64,000 nucleotides of DNA, taken from the NCBI GenBank assembly GCA_037127255.1, contig JBANSL010000012.1:38741115-38805114 (forward strand), in the 5' to 3' direction. Both the position numbers and the translations under genes were made by a program. The notes beneath the pieces are model-generated. The model was not told the DNA's origin and did no database searches. It saw nothing but the letters and a program-made list of their open reading frames with translations. Source of the DNA: Persicaria tinctoria. Its lineage: Eukaryota > Streptophyta > Magnoliopsida > Caryophyllales > Polygonaceae. Shown here one piece after another: positions 1 to 11,944 of this stretch (its first letter is position 1; every line of letters begins with the position of its first letter).

Positions 1-39
1 CAGCCCCGCCTCTACCATCGCGTCATGTTCGCCTCCCAT
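1..39 (-). CDS. Possible 5' end of a gene leaving the window (partial, unidentified)
   Basis: The first ~120 bases are GC-rich, unlike the AT-rich DNA after them. On the minus strand an ATG at 39-37 sits in an ACCATGG context and opens a frame starting MGGEHDAMVEAGL that runs off the window edge. If real, it is divergent from the PSD gene and shares a ~490-bp promoter region with it. Thirteen residues are too few to name a product, so this is only a suspected gene end. Confidence 0.3.
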   Translation of the reverse strand, partial: MGGEHDAMVEAGL

Positions 40-120
40 GGTGCGGAGGAGGAACTCCTTGCTCGATGTCCAGGGATTCGCGGCGGCCAGCGGTGGTGGG
101 GGGAATTGGGGGTTTACTGG

Positions 121-527
121 CAGAAAAAGAAGGGTTTCTTTTTTTTCAAAAACAAAAAATAAAAATTAAAGCGATCCTGGCCATTGAATTATTTAGAGGG
201 TGAAGATTGATTCATTAAGACTCGTAATATAAAGAGACGATCCGGATTCAAAATTTTGGATATCGAGATAAACACCCCTTATTTCAACACCCATACACAC
301 CCTTACACATTGTCTAAGAAATCATAACTGGAATAACAAGAGAACAGGTCACCAATAAACTTGCTCTTACAGAACACAGCCATTCTTTGAAAATCCTCCT
401 GACAAGTGACAATAAAGTAAATTGATTAAAAAAAAACTGAAAAAGAGATTTTACTTTCTGATATTTTCGATCATCTTCTACCTTTTCAGCTCTGTGGCGC
501 ACCGCGCACATCAAAGAGAGAGAGAGA
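121..527. promoter_or_regulatory. 5' flank and 5' leader of the phosphatidylserine decarboxylase gene
   Basis: AT-rich non-coding stretch between the putative divergent gene end and the PSD start codon. It ends in a short GA run (about 513-527) directly before the ATG, a common feature of plant 5' leaders. I see no unambiguous TATA box and cannot place the transcription start. Confidence 0.4.
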
Positions 528-3500
528 ATGGGGCATGGAAGCTCCAGATCGTCGGCGTCCGCCGCCGCCGCCGAAGGCTCCTCTGGTTCCTCTAGGATGT
601 CAAGGCTCCGTCATCGCCTACGCCGAGTCGGTCGCCGCCGGAGTTGCAAGGATGATCGTGGCTGCTTTAAGCTCGTCTCCGCCGAGGATTTCGCCGGGAT
701 CGCTTTGTTGACTCTTCTCTCTGTATTGTTCCCTACTTATCTTTCTCCCTGTGCTTTATCCCTAAATTTCCGGTTTATGGGAACGCTCGAATGAACTTTA
801 GTTCCTGTTTTATAGGCTGAGATGAAATTCAAGGATAAGTGGTTAGCGTGTGTATCGCTGGGTGAGCAGACCTTTCGAACCGACATCTCTGAACAGTTAG
901 TCCCGCTCTCTTCGTTTCTCTTTTCCGTAGAAGCACAAATGATGAGATGATGTTATCTTTATTCGTTCTTCTGGATCATAAGGTTCTCGGAAAAGAAAGC
1001 TAGAAATCGACATTTTTCTGGCATGTGTTTCTCATCGACGCGATTCTTTGTGCGCTGGTTTTTAGTAGATAAGATTATTCCCCCAAAATTTTTGGATGAT
1101 TGCGAGTGGGAGGTCTCTTGAAATTGCCACATTTTGATAGATGCGGGAATTAAGGACATGAAGTTTTTGGATACGTGGATCTCAATTTGGCCTGGTTTCT
1201 AAGTTTTCTCTCAATCGTAATGAGCTTTGACATGGTGCATCATACTGTTTGAGAAGAGATTTTGGAATATGCTTTATCCGCAGTATATTTCCACTTACAC
1301 GTTTCCAGTAAGAGAAATAACCAGTGTTCGTGGGGACTTTCCCTTTTGAAAGTTCCTCTCTACTTAGCAAATACTCCCTCCTCTAAGAAATATAAGTCTT
1401 TTTAGGCTTACATTTTTTTTTGAAAATAGAAGTCATTTTAAGTTTTCTCAAATTGTTACTTTTTGATTTTAAGTAACAATTCTCATATCCCTGTCCAATT
1501 GTAAGATTTCTATTCGATTTCGATCATGAAATCAATCAAACCAGGATCTAGATTTCAAACAATTCAAACCCTGGATCTATACCGAAGACTAACCTTGGTC
1601 CATTAGCGTCTTCGTAGCGAAACCGTGAATCGACTTCTCGCCCCTTAGCCTTCTCTTTGATTTGTCTGGTTTGATTGATTTCATAAGTATTGGGATATGA
1701 GAATTGTTACTTTTTGATTTTTTTTTCTCAAATTTTATTGGTTGATGAGGATTGTGGATAATTAATGAGGGTATAAGTTTAATAAATTTATGATTTTCTT
1801 AATTGTGTGCAAATGTCTAAAAGGACTTATATTTTTTAACGGAGATAGTAGCACATGATGTATCACATAGGCCCTAGATAACTCCCCTAGTAGTCAACCT
1901 TGGGGACTCCCTAAGTCTTTGCTTCCCCCCAGGTTCTTGAGGCGATTGAGCCATGATGATCTAGGTTATTTGTTTGTCATTTTGTTTTTGATGATCTCTT
2001 TCTGCATGCTGCTGTCTTAATTTCTAATTTTGCCGTCTGGTGAAATAATTCTTTTTTTTGTTTGTCTGTGACTGCTGCAGAACAAACAAACCAGTATGGA
2101 ACTCTGTAAGTGGCATTGAACAATTTCGTTATGCTTCTTCCTGTCCATATTTACCTGATGATGCGGTTGCTTCACCCTTGGGAAAAAGTAGATGCCATTT
2201 CAAGATCACCAAGTTGGGATAAAGTAGATGTCATATTTCTTAAATCTTTTGCAGGAGACTGGATCTATGATATTATTTTTAAGAACTCCATGTATTAGAC
2301 AACTTGCTTATACATACCGATTCAAAACTTGCTTATACATATGAAATATAAAGATGCCAACGTCGAAGTTTCTTGTATCCTAAATTTATTCTACCACTTT
2401 AAAAATTACTTTCATCTGTATTATACTTTCATCTAACTTTGTTAAAAGTGAATACATTAATCCTTTGCTTTCCCCTTGTGTTTGTTAAAAGTGAATACAT
2501 TAATCCTTTGCTTTCCCCTTGTGTTTGATGAATTGAAGCATCACAAACTGACCTTTACATGAAGTGCATTGATGTCTGCTGCTCCGTCTTTTGCATTGAA
2601 AGTTACCCTTTTCTTTATTCTTAGACGGCTACCTATTCTTAACAATGAAGCTAAAATAGTCTGGCTTTATAAAGCTTGTTGAGTAACTGCTGGTAGCACA
2701 TGTTGTAAGGTTCCTTCTACTAATTTGACCCTTGTTCTTGGAATCAGGAAAAGAAGCTCCTTCTAGAGAGTAATGGAGCACATGTTGTAAGGGTCTCAGT
2801 GTATGAGGTGTGCATATTCCTTACTCTTTGCGTGCATAGATTCAATTCATGAACTTTTAGTTATGTTCTTGTGGTTTGTGCATGGTTATGTTCCAAGGAT
2901 ATTACTTCCCATATGCAGCACCTCTAGCACAACCACCAGTGAAGAATGCAATATAGTTGTGAAATAACTCTTGAACTGATTGACAGATTCCATCATATAA
3001 TATATTAATACTTGCTGTCTGAAAGCTATGCTCAATGCTACAGGATGCTTTTAGTGAAATTTAGTAAGAAAAAGGTTGATTGTAACTTTTATGAAAGTTA
3101 ATTTTAAACATTCAGCTTTTTTTTTTTTACCTGAATGTCTAAGGACAGTTTTTTTTCGCCTTCTTTTCTGATCTTTCTAGTGACCTCATGCCAAGTGCTG
3201 TAATGGATGATTAAACACATGATATGTGTTTCTGTGGTCAATATTTCTTGCAGTTAGCTAATTTTACTCTACTTGAGGCTTTATATATTTTGCTTTTTAT
3301 TATGACTAATTCCATGAGCATGGTTTATCTGATGCAGACTAATAGACTGTCCAAGAACAATCTCATAGGCTTTTGTGATATTGATCTATTAAGCTATCTC
3401 ACTCTGGTGAGTCATGTGTCATATGACATGATACTTATCAAAAAGTCTGTAATTGTATTTATATTGATAATGCTAAATTGCTAATCCAAATGTTCACCAT

Positions 3501-6500
3501 TCCCTAGCAAAGTTGATGACCCAACCTTTTGCAGGATTCTGATTCAGAAGTCGTTGATCTTTTAGATCCTTCGTCTCCTAACATGTCCATTGGCAAACTA
3601 TATTTCTCATGCTATGTTGAGGTATGCTTCATGCTATATAAAGTTTGGATGGCTTAGGATGCTTCTCATGAACCTGACAATACTTCATTGGCTTCATATG
3701 CAGGATCCTGTCGAAACAGAAAAAGATTTTGTCAAGAAATTACTGTCGATAGTGGTACTCCCTAAATTCCTATCATCTTTAAGGGGGTCTTTATTTTTCC
3801 AAATAATTGTCGCTGTCATTCTCTGAAGCACGTGTACTGATTATCTTTCTAATTAGTAATGGGTTTGTATAAAGTAAACAAGTGTATAATATTAGTGGCT
3901 CTTATTGTCAGTAGTGAACTGTTTATACCTAATTTTCTGTCTTCTCCTTCCTGCATGGAGCTTCCACATTTGCTTATAATTTCCCCCCTATATAGGACTA
4001 TGACCAAGATGGCAACCTTTCATTCTCCGAGTTCTCTGAACTAGTCAATGCCTTTGGCAACCAGTTGGCAGAACACAAGGTTTGATCGCTATTTTGTCAT
4101 AATGTTCTTTCTTATGCTGCTTTTTATTGCTTATGGGCTTATCTAAGACATCTGCAGCTCATTATTTGGTTTTCTCCAGAAAGAAGAGCTTTTTAAAGAA
4201 TCAGACAAAAATGGCGATGGTGTTGTCAGCCTGGATGAGTTGGCTGTTCTTCTTGCTCTTCAACAGGACAAGTAATATTGAGATCTTGTTAAGAAAAGAT
4301 CACCTTAGTCACCGTTCTCCTTCATTCCACCTCCATAGATTTCTTACTTGCACTATTTTCTTCATTGTATTTTCCTCATGAAGCATGCAAATGGTATATT
4401 TCTATCATTGTTCACAAAAAGAAGAATTTAGTTTCTGCAGTATATATCATAAGAGTTCTCTCAGAGTTCTAGCAGTTTTTATCTTTACAGAAGTTTATAA
4501 TACTCAATTTTTTTACAGGATTAAGCCTGTTTATGTCTCACTGTATGTTTGTAAATCTGTCTGCTGCAGGGATTCACTCATAACTTGCTGTCCTGTATGT
4601 GGTGAGAATCTTATAGCTAAGGATAAGCTCAGCAGTATGATTCACATGAATATGTGCTTTAATGAAGGTACTGGACACCGTGTTATGACTGGTGGGTTCT
4701 TGACTGATCAAGAGGCTTCATATGGGTGAGCTACATTTTCTACTTTCAAGCGCGCATTTAATAATAACCTATGTGACGCCTATGAGCTAGTACTCCTAGT
4801 AGGTTGTATGCTTATATTGAGTTCCTGCATTTCTACATGAAATCATGAATATAAAGATCAAAATCTACATGTTCTGCAGATGGATGTTTAAGCTTAGTGA
4901 ATGGGCTCATTTCTCATCTTATGAAGTTGGTCCACGATCTGGATCAAGTGCATCACACATTTTGGTACAAATGAGTCTCATTAACTCTCAATAAGCTCTT
5001 TCCTTGCAATTTATATAAGAATATTAGAGTCTTGAGCTTTGAAGTGTTAATTAGCTCCCCAAATGACATTGCCCCAGAGTGTACAATCAGACTTATTTTT
5101 CTTTGAGCTGTCTTGCTTATTATTAACAATGGAAAATGGAACAAACTTCTCGAGGAGGAAGTCATCCCTTGTTTCTTTTTTTGGCCAAGTCTATATACTT
5201 AATGTTAGTTAACTATTCTGAAATTGGTTTAAAATGATAAGGCAGCGTTGGATTGGAAGAGTTATAAATATCACTGTTGATTGAATGCAACAATTTTTAA
5301 TTTGATTTCAGAAACATTATAGTTTACACATACATTGAATGTTTGAAACAAACTAGAACCTCATGGGGAAAATTTATGTCCTATCACCCAAATTTGTGAT
5401 TTTTAATTATGAAACGTTGTGTCTGCGTATCCAATTTCAGGTGACAGTGAGTAGATTTATGTGTACAATGTCTTAATACCCTACTTTTGTGTGAAAAACA
5501 ACAACATATGTCAATATTGAGAAGTAGTGATAGTGTTTCTCTTCAACTTTCATTGTGGCATGTAGGTTTTTGATCGGAGGACAAAGAGGCTAGTGGAAGA
5601 AATAATCGATGGGAAGATTGTTTTGTCAATGAGAGCTATTTACCAGTCTAAGATTGGATACAACCTTGTTGGAAGAGGTAGGGTTAAATAATTCTGAGGG
5701 GATTTCATTCTATGTCACTAAAATTGCAATATTCATCAACATTCTGCACATTGACATATTTGTAGCATGTATACCTGTATTTTTTTTGCTTATCTCTCCT
5801 AAAACGTGTCCGCCTAAACAGCGCACAAATTCTTCATTAAAAGAGCTTTTTGTTATCTTGAAAACCTTGTTGCCTGAAGCTAAAGCATCAATGACTAAGC
5901 AAGCTCAAATAAGTATGAAACATAAACTTTGTGAAGAACAACAACATTCACATTCACAGAGCATAAGCTTTGCTTTGTAAAGAACCTCAACTGCAAATAT
6001 TTCTTAGGTCACATTCACAGAGCATAAGCTTGGAGTTAGCCACAGGGAGAGAGGTAGACCTAAGAAGAGCTGGATGGAGGTCATCCGCCATGGATCAAAT
6101 CTTCTGAACCTTTCGGAAGATGTGGCTTTGGATAGGGACCGGTGGAGGAGGTGTATACGAGCGGCCTACGTTTAGTATTTTAGGCTTTGTTGTTGTGTCT
6201 TATTGCCTGTGTCTCCTTTTTAGCTTCTTTGCTGTCCTTTTATCTTCTGTCCCCTTGTGGTCCTTGTACCGTGTTGTTATGGGTCTTTCGGAAACACTCT
6301 CTCGACATGGTCGGGGTAAGAGTGCGTACATCCTCACCCCCCAGACCTCACTTAATTGCGGGATTAACTGGGTTGTTGTTGTTGTTGTTGCTACTTCCAT
6401 AAGAATGCCGTGTTGTTATTTGTATCTTTCAGTTTATCAGATTGACTTGCTGATTAGGGTTGCTTGTTTCACATTTTCTAATCATCAAAATGCAATTTGA

Positions 6501-9500
6501 ACCCCACCCCCCCGAGGGATGTTTGTTGTTTTTCGTGCTGCAGGGGTAAAAGAACTTTTGCAGGATTTATCTGAAAAGCAGGGGAAGAAAATGAGCTCAT
6601 TTGAATCTGCAAAAGATATACCGAAGTTCATTGAATTTTTCAAGGTATGCTATAATATCTAAGTGAGACATATTAAGTTATATACATTCTACAACATTAA
6701 GTATGCAGGTTAAAGGGAATAGGATTTGGTAGCCTTGACAATAAACTCTATGGGTAGAGTTTAATAGATCTTAACCACTCAAACTAGTTTTAATAGCTGA
6801 GAATTATTATCTATTAAGCGTTTAATGAATCATGATGTTGAATTCGAAACTTAGCATCTTTAACCTAGGTTGAGATCCTTTGGAGTTCGAGTTAAATTGG
6901 TAACCTAATACTGTAGTAATTACTAACTCTAGAAAAAGGTTTTTTAAACGCTAAATATATAATTATTCTCAGCTCTTAAAACTAGTTTGAGTGGTTGAGA
7001 TCTATTAAACTCTACCCATAGAGTTTATTGTCATCGCTACGAAATCCTATTCCCTTTAACCTGCATACTTAATGTTGTAGAATGTATAGAACTTAATATG
7101 TCATAGATTGCATGCATAAGTCCTAGGATGAATCGTCTTTGAGTTAGTGGGTTTTAGGCCAACTCCCTCTTTCTCCGATAGTGTAAGTTGAAAATCACAT
7201 ACCACCAACAAGGAACGCACACAAGAGCACACAATCTTAGGGAAACCCATGGAATCTACTAAGCCTCCAGAAGAGAAGAACTCTCTATCTGGCCACACCC
7301 TTTAAAGTAATGTTTCTGGATTTCTGGATACATTTCAAGAATGTCTTATTCCTTGTGTGTACTACTTTATATCCCTCAAGTCACCCATTGTAGTTTTAGT
7401 CACTTCCCTCAGACATAACTAACTGAATTCCAGATCCTTCCTGAACACTGTCTTGTCCTTCCAGATAATTCTGGCCATGCTTGGACAGTTGTACCTACTA
7501 AATAATCCTTCCTCAACTCTCAGTGTTTTACATTGATATTGAAATTACCCCCCTGCAAAGTGATCTGCCACTTGTTCAGGCTGATAAAAAAGCAGAATTT
7601 TTTGCTGCCGATTGTCATTTGCATCCATGTAGTAGATTCATTTAACAGAAGGGACAAATGTAAGACAATGTGTTAGCATCCATGTTGTTGTTATTGTTGT
7701 ATTCATATTCTACTTCTACATGATTTACAGGACCAAATCAACTTATCTGAAGTAAAATACCCATTGGACCATTTCAAGGTGTGTTTTGTTGGTCCTATAG
7801 ACATATCTGTCAGCAAAAACTTGGTCTTTGCACAATATATATCATTGTTTTGGAAAATGTTCAAGAGATGAAAGCTAAAAGGTCTTAAGTCTTAACTTAA
7901 AATGACAGAAAAATATTGGATATCTACTATCTATGCATTTGCTGGTTGATAGGAAAAGGATGGTAAAGGATAAAAGCTAATTAATTTATATGTCTTCTCC
8001 TTCTTTGATATGCTTGGCAAATTTGGGATACAAGCCTACTGTTGATAATTAAACTTTTTTGTTGATAGAGGTATAAAAAGAGTCGTTAGGACTTGAGACT
8101 CACTCCTTTACAATTTTTATAGGGGCAAATTCTGATAATGTACAAAGTTACAAATAGAACACATCTGATTGAGGATCTTTATGCCTTCACTTGCAGACTT
8201 TTAATGATTTCTTTATTAGAGAATTGAAGCCAGGTGTCAGACCCATTGCCTCTGCGGAAGGTGATGAAGTCGCAGTGTGTGCTGCTGACAGCCGTTTAAT
8301 GGCTTTTAGGACAATTGATGAAAGTCTCAGGTTCTGGATCAAGGTATCATCACTAGCATATGTTTTTTTGGTTTTGATATAATCATGTTACATTCCCCTA
8401 TTTACTTGTGATAAATGTCCATCAAAAAATATTTTGCCTGTTATTTGCACATATGACATGAAAAAAAACACTTTTTCTCTTTATTTTGCACTGACATTGA
8501 TTGCCTGAGATATCTTCACTGGGGATAAGTTTTTGTTGAGCCCCACAACATGAGCTGGCCTCAGAAGTTGAACCAGTTGGACCACTCGACCGCTCTACCA
8601 GTTAGTCTTGATACATGGATAGAACAATCTTTTAGAGTAAATCGGATATCATAAAATTTCACCAAACTTGGGCGCATCAATCATGACTCATGAACTATAA
8701 ATATCAATATTTGGCATCTAACAATCAAAGAATATAGAGCAATTCTTTTGCTGGTCAAGGTAATAAACTTATTCCTGGGACTATGTAGGGTAGAAAGTTT
8801 TCCATTCAAGGACTCTTGACCAATGGAGTTTCCTCTGATGCTTTTATTGATGGAAGCTTGGTCATATTCCGATTGGCGCCTCAGGTGACAATGTTTTGCA
8901 TCTTTTATTGCATGTTATCTTTCAACAGTTTTTAATGCTCATCTACTAAGTTCTAATTATGAATTTATCATAGGATTATCATCGGTTTCATTTTCCAGTT
9001 TCGGGAACGGTGGATAAATTTGTTCATGTACCTGGGTGCTTGTACACGGTATGGAAAGAGAAAAATCCATTTGTAAACTTGTTATGAAGGGATACTTAAA
9101 TTCAGCCAGGAAGTCATGCGAATCCACCTTTTTTTGTTTTCTTTGCAGGTTAACCCAATTGCTATCAATAGCAAGTATTGTGATGTTTTTACTGAGAATA
9201 AGCGAGTTGTATCTCTAATTTCTACTGAGCACTTTGGAAAGGTTTTTTTCCTGTTTACTATTGACCTTTCTTTGAAATTGCCTATTCTTGTAACTTGCAT
9301 TTAGAGGAAGTCCGCTAATTATGCTGGAATGCAGGTTGCTTTTGTTGCTATTGGAGCAACCATGGTAGGCAGCATTACTTTCACCAAGAAGGAGGGAGAT
9401 CATGTTCAGAAAGGAGATGAGGTAAGAATGTGCAATTTGCATCTGTCCCAAGTATATTAAGTTCCATTTTTCTGGATTTGGTTTCATGGGAAACTTTAAT

Positions 9501-10545
9501 CACTTACCTTGAAAAGCAAGGTGGATTTAGTGTCATTTATAGAAACTAACAAGTCAATCAACTGAGTGTTGAACAAAATGTAAATAAAATTGCAAAACAC
9601 ATTTTATTTATTTGAGTTGAGTGTACCAGGTACATTATTACTCAGTGCTGTTTCCTCCAAGTTACCATAGATCAAGTTTTGACAAGTTAGATGGTATTCA
9701 TGGATCACCACATGAGCATTTAGCTTATTTTTATTCAACTTGGGGTGAAACTGCAATGAGTTACGCTCTGTTAACTAGACAAGCCATCCAGTCGTTAAAA
9801 AGATCAGTTTTTACTTGGCACACTCCACTTAAATACATTAGTTTTGCAATTTTATGTAGGTTTTTGCTTAACACTTGGTTAAAACAAAAGAACCACTACA
9901 TCTAGAGAATCTAACTAGCAGCCTGGTATTTGGACACAGTCACAAAGAGAGAGTGAGGGTGATATTAAAATAGTTGCGGTTGCCTCAAGAAGCTAGGAGA
10001 CCTGGGTTGTGACTCGAGAACTTGAAATCATGCATCATTCCCTGTGATTCTCTTAACCTATGTGATCCCAACTTCACAAACTCATATCCCTTCGCTGCCA
10101 TGATAATAGACATTTGGCAACATACACAATTTCATCACAGCATTGAGCTTTCTGAACCATCTCTCGAGCAATATTTGATTCCCATTATCAAACCACTTCT
10201 GGCCAAACGCACCAATGGTTCCACATTTCCATCTTCATTTATGTGGCTTCAAAATTAGTTGCTACTCTTGATATTTTTTGCAGTTCGGGTACTTCTCATT
10301 TGGTGGAAGCACTGTAATTTGTGTCTTTGAGAAGGTATGGTCACATTGACTTGTTACTTTCTGCCTGCATGCCTTAACTGATTTGAGTGAGGGATGATTG
10401 CGGACGTGGGTTAACTATAAAAAAAAATCTGTTGTAGGATGCAATCAAGCTGGACGAAGATCTCCAGGAAAACAGCGGGAGATCACTGGAGACACTAGTA
10501 CGTGTTGGAATGCAACTGGGCATAGCTACTAAGAAATCGGTTTAG
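528..10545 (+). CDS. PSD2: Phosphatidylserine decarboxylase, C2/EF-hand type (PSD2/PSD3-like), 21 exons
   Basis: Makes phosphatidylethanolamine by decarboxylating phosphatidylserine in endomembranes; known plant relatives are PSD2 (tonoplast) and PSD3 (ER), and I cannot decide between them. Exons by GT-AG and protein continuity: 528-722, 816-895, 2081-2105, 2748-2807, 3338-3406, 3535-3621, 3704-3754, 3996-4079, 4180-4271, 4570-4725, 4880-4964, 5566-5677, 6544-6644, 7731-7778, 8197-8343, 8789-8884, 8974-9048, 9149-9241, 9335-9421, 10284-10334, 10438-10545. They join to 633 aa with no internal stop, the usual length. The N-terminus is basic, followed by a C2-like domain (about 60-185), two canonical EF loops (DYDQDGNLSFSE at 190-201; DKNGDGVVSLDE at 226-237), a CPVC zinc-like segment near 255, and the PSD domain. 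The self-cleavage motif GGST is at 588-591, with Ser590 the expected pyruvoyl precursor. All key residues are intact, so the gene is probably functional. Several introns carry transposon debris. Confidence 0.95.
1372..1850. mobile_element. Stowaway-like MITE in PSD intron 2
   Basis: Imperfect terminal inverted repeats: CTCCCTCCTCTAAGAAATAT at the left end and, read in reverse, CTATCTCCGTTAAAAAATAT at the right end. A TA dinucleotide flanks each side, which fits Tc1/mariner-type Stowaway elements. About 475 bp, no coding capacity. A second inverted pair (GTTACTTTTTGATTT near 1456 and 1707) lies inside. Confidence 0.75.
5948..6031. repeat. 23-bp direct repeat at the 5' junction of the LINE fragment
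   Basis: The same 23 bases occur at 5948-5970 and 6009-6031 (core ACATTCACAGAGCATAAGCT), 61 bp apart. The second copy abuts the first recognisable LINE codons. It may be a local duplication made at insertion; it does not flank the element on both sides as a target-site duplication would. Confidence 0.7.
6031..6390 (+). mobile_element. 5'-truncated RTE-type LINE tail in PSD intron 12
   Basis: One frame from about 6031 reads GVSHRERGRPKKSWMEVIRH, continues through NLSEDVALDRDRWRRC and ends in a stop shortly after, near 6175. This is the C-terminal tail typical of RTE-clade LINE reverse transcriptases. The 3' end finishes in a (TTG)n repeat at about 6372-6390, as RTE elements do, rather than poly(A). 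Only the last ~45 codons and the 3' UTR remain, so the copy is dead. It is in the same orientation as the host gene. Confidence 0.8.
6664..7106. mobile_element. Foldback (long inverted repeat) MITE in PSD intron 13
   Basis: A near-palindromic ~440-bp element. The left arm (about 6664-6800) runs through GACATATTAAGTTATATACA and TACAACATTAAGTATGCAGG. The right arm (about 6955-7106) is its reverse complement with scattered mismatches. The spacer holds no gene. In RNA this intron segment could fold into a long hairpin of more than 130 bp. Confidence 0.85.
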
Positions 10546-10912
10546 AAGGTTCAGCCCTCCCTCGGTAACTGTTCCAGCTAACGGCCAATTCCTTGATTGG
10601 CAACCATGTAATGTGCCCCACATCTTTAGCTCTCTAGGCTTTTTTTTTGCAGCGTCAGTGTCTTTTGACTCTCTGCAGATCTTCTGAGCTATGTGTATGT
10701 GTGCTTGTATAAATAACGTGTTGTTTTGCCCTGTGCTTACTCTCATCTAGAAACTGACGAAATTAGGGTTTGTGTGATTTCTTCTATGAATTGGGAATAG
10801 GAGTGTGAATGGATGTGCAGAGGAACTTGTGATACTGAGTTTTCAGATTTGGATCTTTTTTACTGGTGATGATAGATAAACCCATTGTATGCACCAAGAT
10901 CCCACTTAAATA
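10546..10912. other. PSD 3' UTR and flank
   Basis: Immediately downstream of the PSD stop codon; U-rich 3' UTR-like sequence up to the next transposon. No gene or recognisable RNA seen. Confidence 0.6.
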
Positions 10913-11944
10913 TTACTCCTTCCGATCGGAAATATTTGATGTTTTAGGAGGTAAAATTTGATCAACAATATTTGATGCTTTACTCTTTAGAAGTAATAAT
11001 TACACACTCGTTTTTACTTTTGCACTAATAATAATATATTTGTTTTTTTTTGTTTAACCAATCACATTTGTGCATAATAAATGTGATGGGGGAGTAAAAT
11101 TATTTGATGGGGTATTTAAAGGTGGAAGTGATACTTCTTAATCTTTGTGCATACCTCGGGCTATTGTCAAGATATTAAAAAGGCTATTGACAAGGCAAAT
11201 TTAACCAATTGCATAACAAGTCCCTCCACAATTTCGCAGGCTACCAACTCTCGGTCATCGTATGCCCTCCTACTCTCTTACCCCTTTTATTCCACCACCA
11301 CCACCAGACCCACTGCCCATTCCCATCTCCGGTGCCGCACCACCACAACCCTCTTATGCCAGAGATCTTAGCCCTCGTCGCCAGACACAACCTCAAATTA
11401 CGCCGGAGATCTCAGCTCTAGCCACCGCCCATTCCGTCGTCGCAACACCGCCATCTTGACGGCCCTCCACCTCTCGACCGTTCATTTCACCGCACTTTGT
11501 CATCTACTAGTACCATTGGAGGACTTGGAGATGCTCATCTCCTTGGCAACAAAATTACCATCGGGACAACCATCAATTTTTGTGTGTTTCTACCTCTCTC
11601 TAGTGGAAATTCTAGGGTTTTGACAAATTTTAGGGGAGTACAAGAGCTTGAAATTAATCGATCAAATTACAGATTCGAATTAATCCAAAATTGAGTTCAC
11701 CTTGGATGCGCAGGGTGGCGCTTCTCTATTCCGGCGACAAGTTTAAGCATATGCGATTGGAGATGATAAATAATTGAGAGGTCGTCCGACTGAGGCAAAG
11801 GAGGAGAGAGGGACATTTTGGGGAGAAAGGCAAAGGACTTATTGTGCAATTTAAAGGAATTTGTCTTGTCAGTAGTCATTCCGATGTATTGTCTATAGCC
11901 TCACTCTATCTCTAAAACATCAATATTTCCGATCGGAGGGAGTA
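10913..11944. mobile_element. Stowaway-like element (about 1.03 kb) with GC-rich core, 370 bp downstream of PSD
   Basis: Terminal inverted repeats CTCCTTCCGATCGGAAATAT (left) and, in reverse, CTCCCTCCGATCGGAAATAT (right), each flanked by TA. Further in, 11182-11224 is inverted against 11838-11876 (CTATTGACAAGGCAAATTT versus CTACTGACAAGACAAATT). The core at about 11225-11837 is pyrimidine-rich and clearly more GC-rich than the arms, which suggests acquired sequence. No transposase is seen, so it would depend on one supplied in trans. Confidence 0.8.

Noticed and set aside
528..794. 88-codon ORF as a complete small gene
   Set aside because: It is exon 1 of the PSD gene read through its splice donor at 723.
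8525..8615. SINE or tRNA-derived element in PSD intron 15
   Set aside because: Box A-like GGTCGAGTGG on the minus strand is present, but box B is poor and there is no tail or target duplication.
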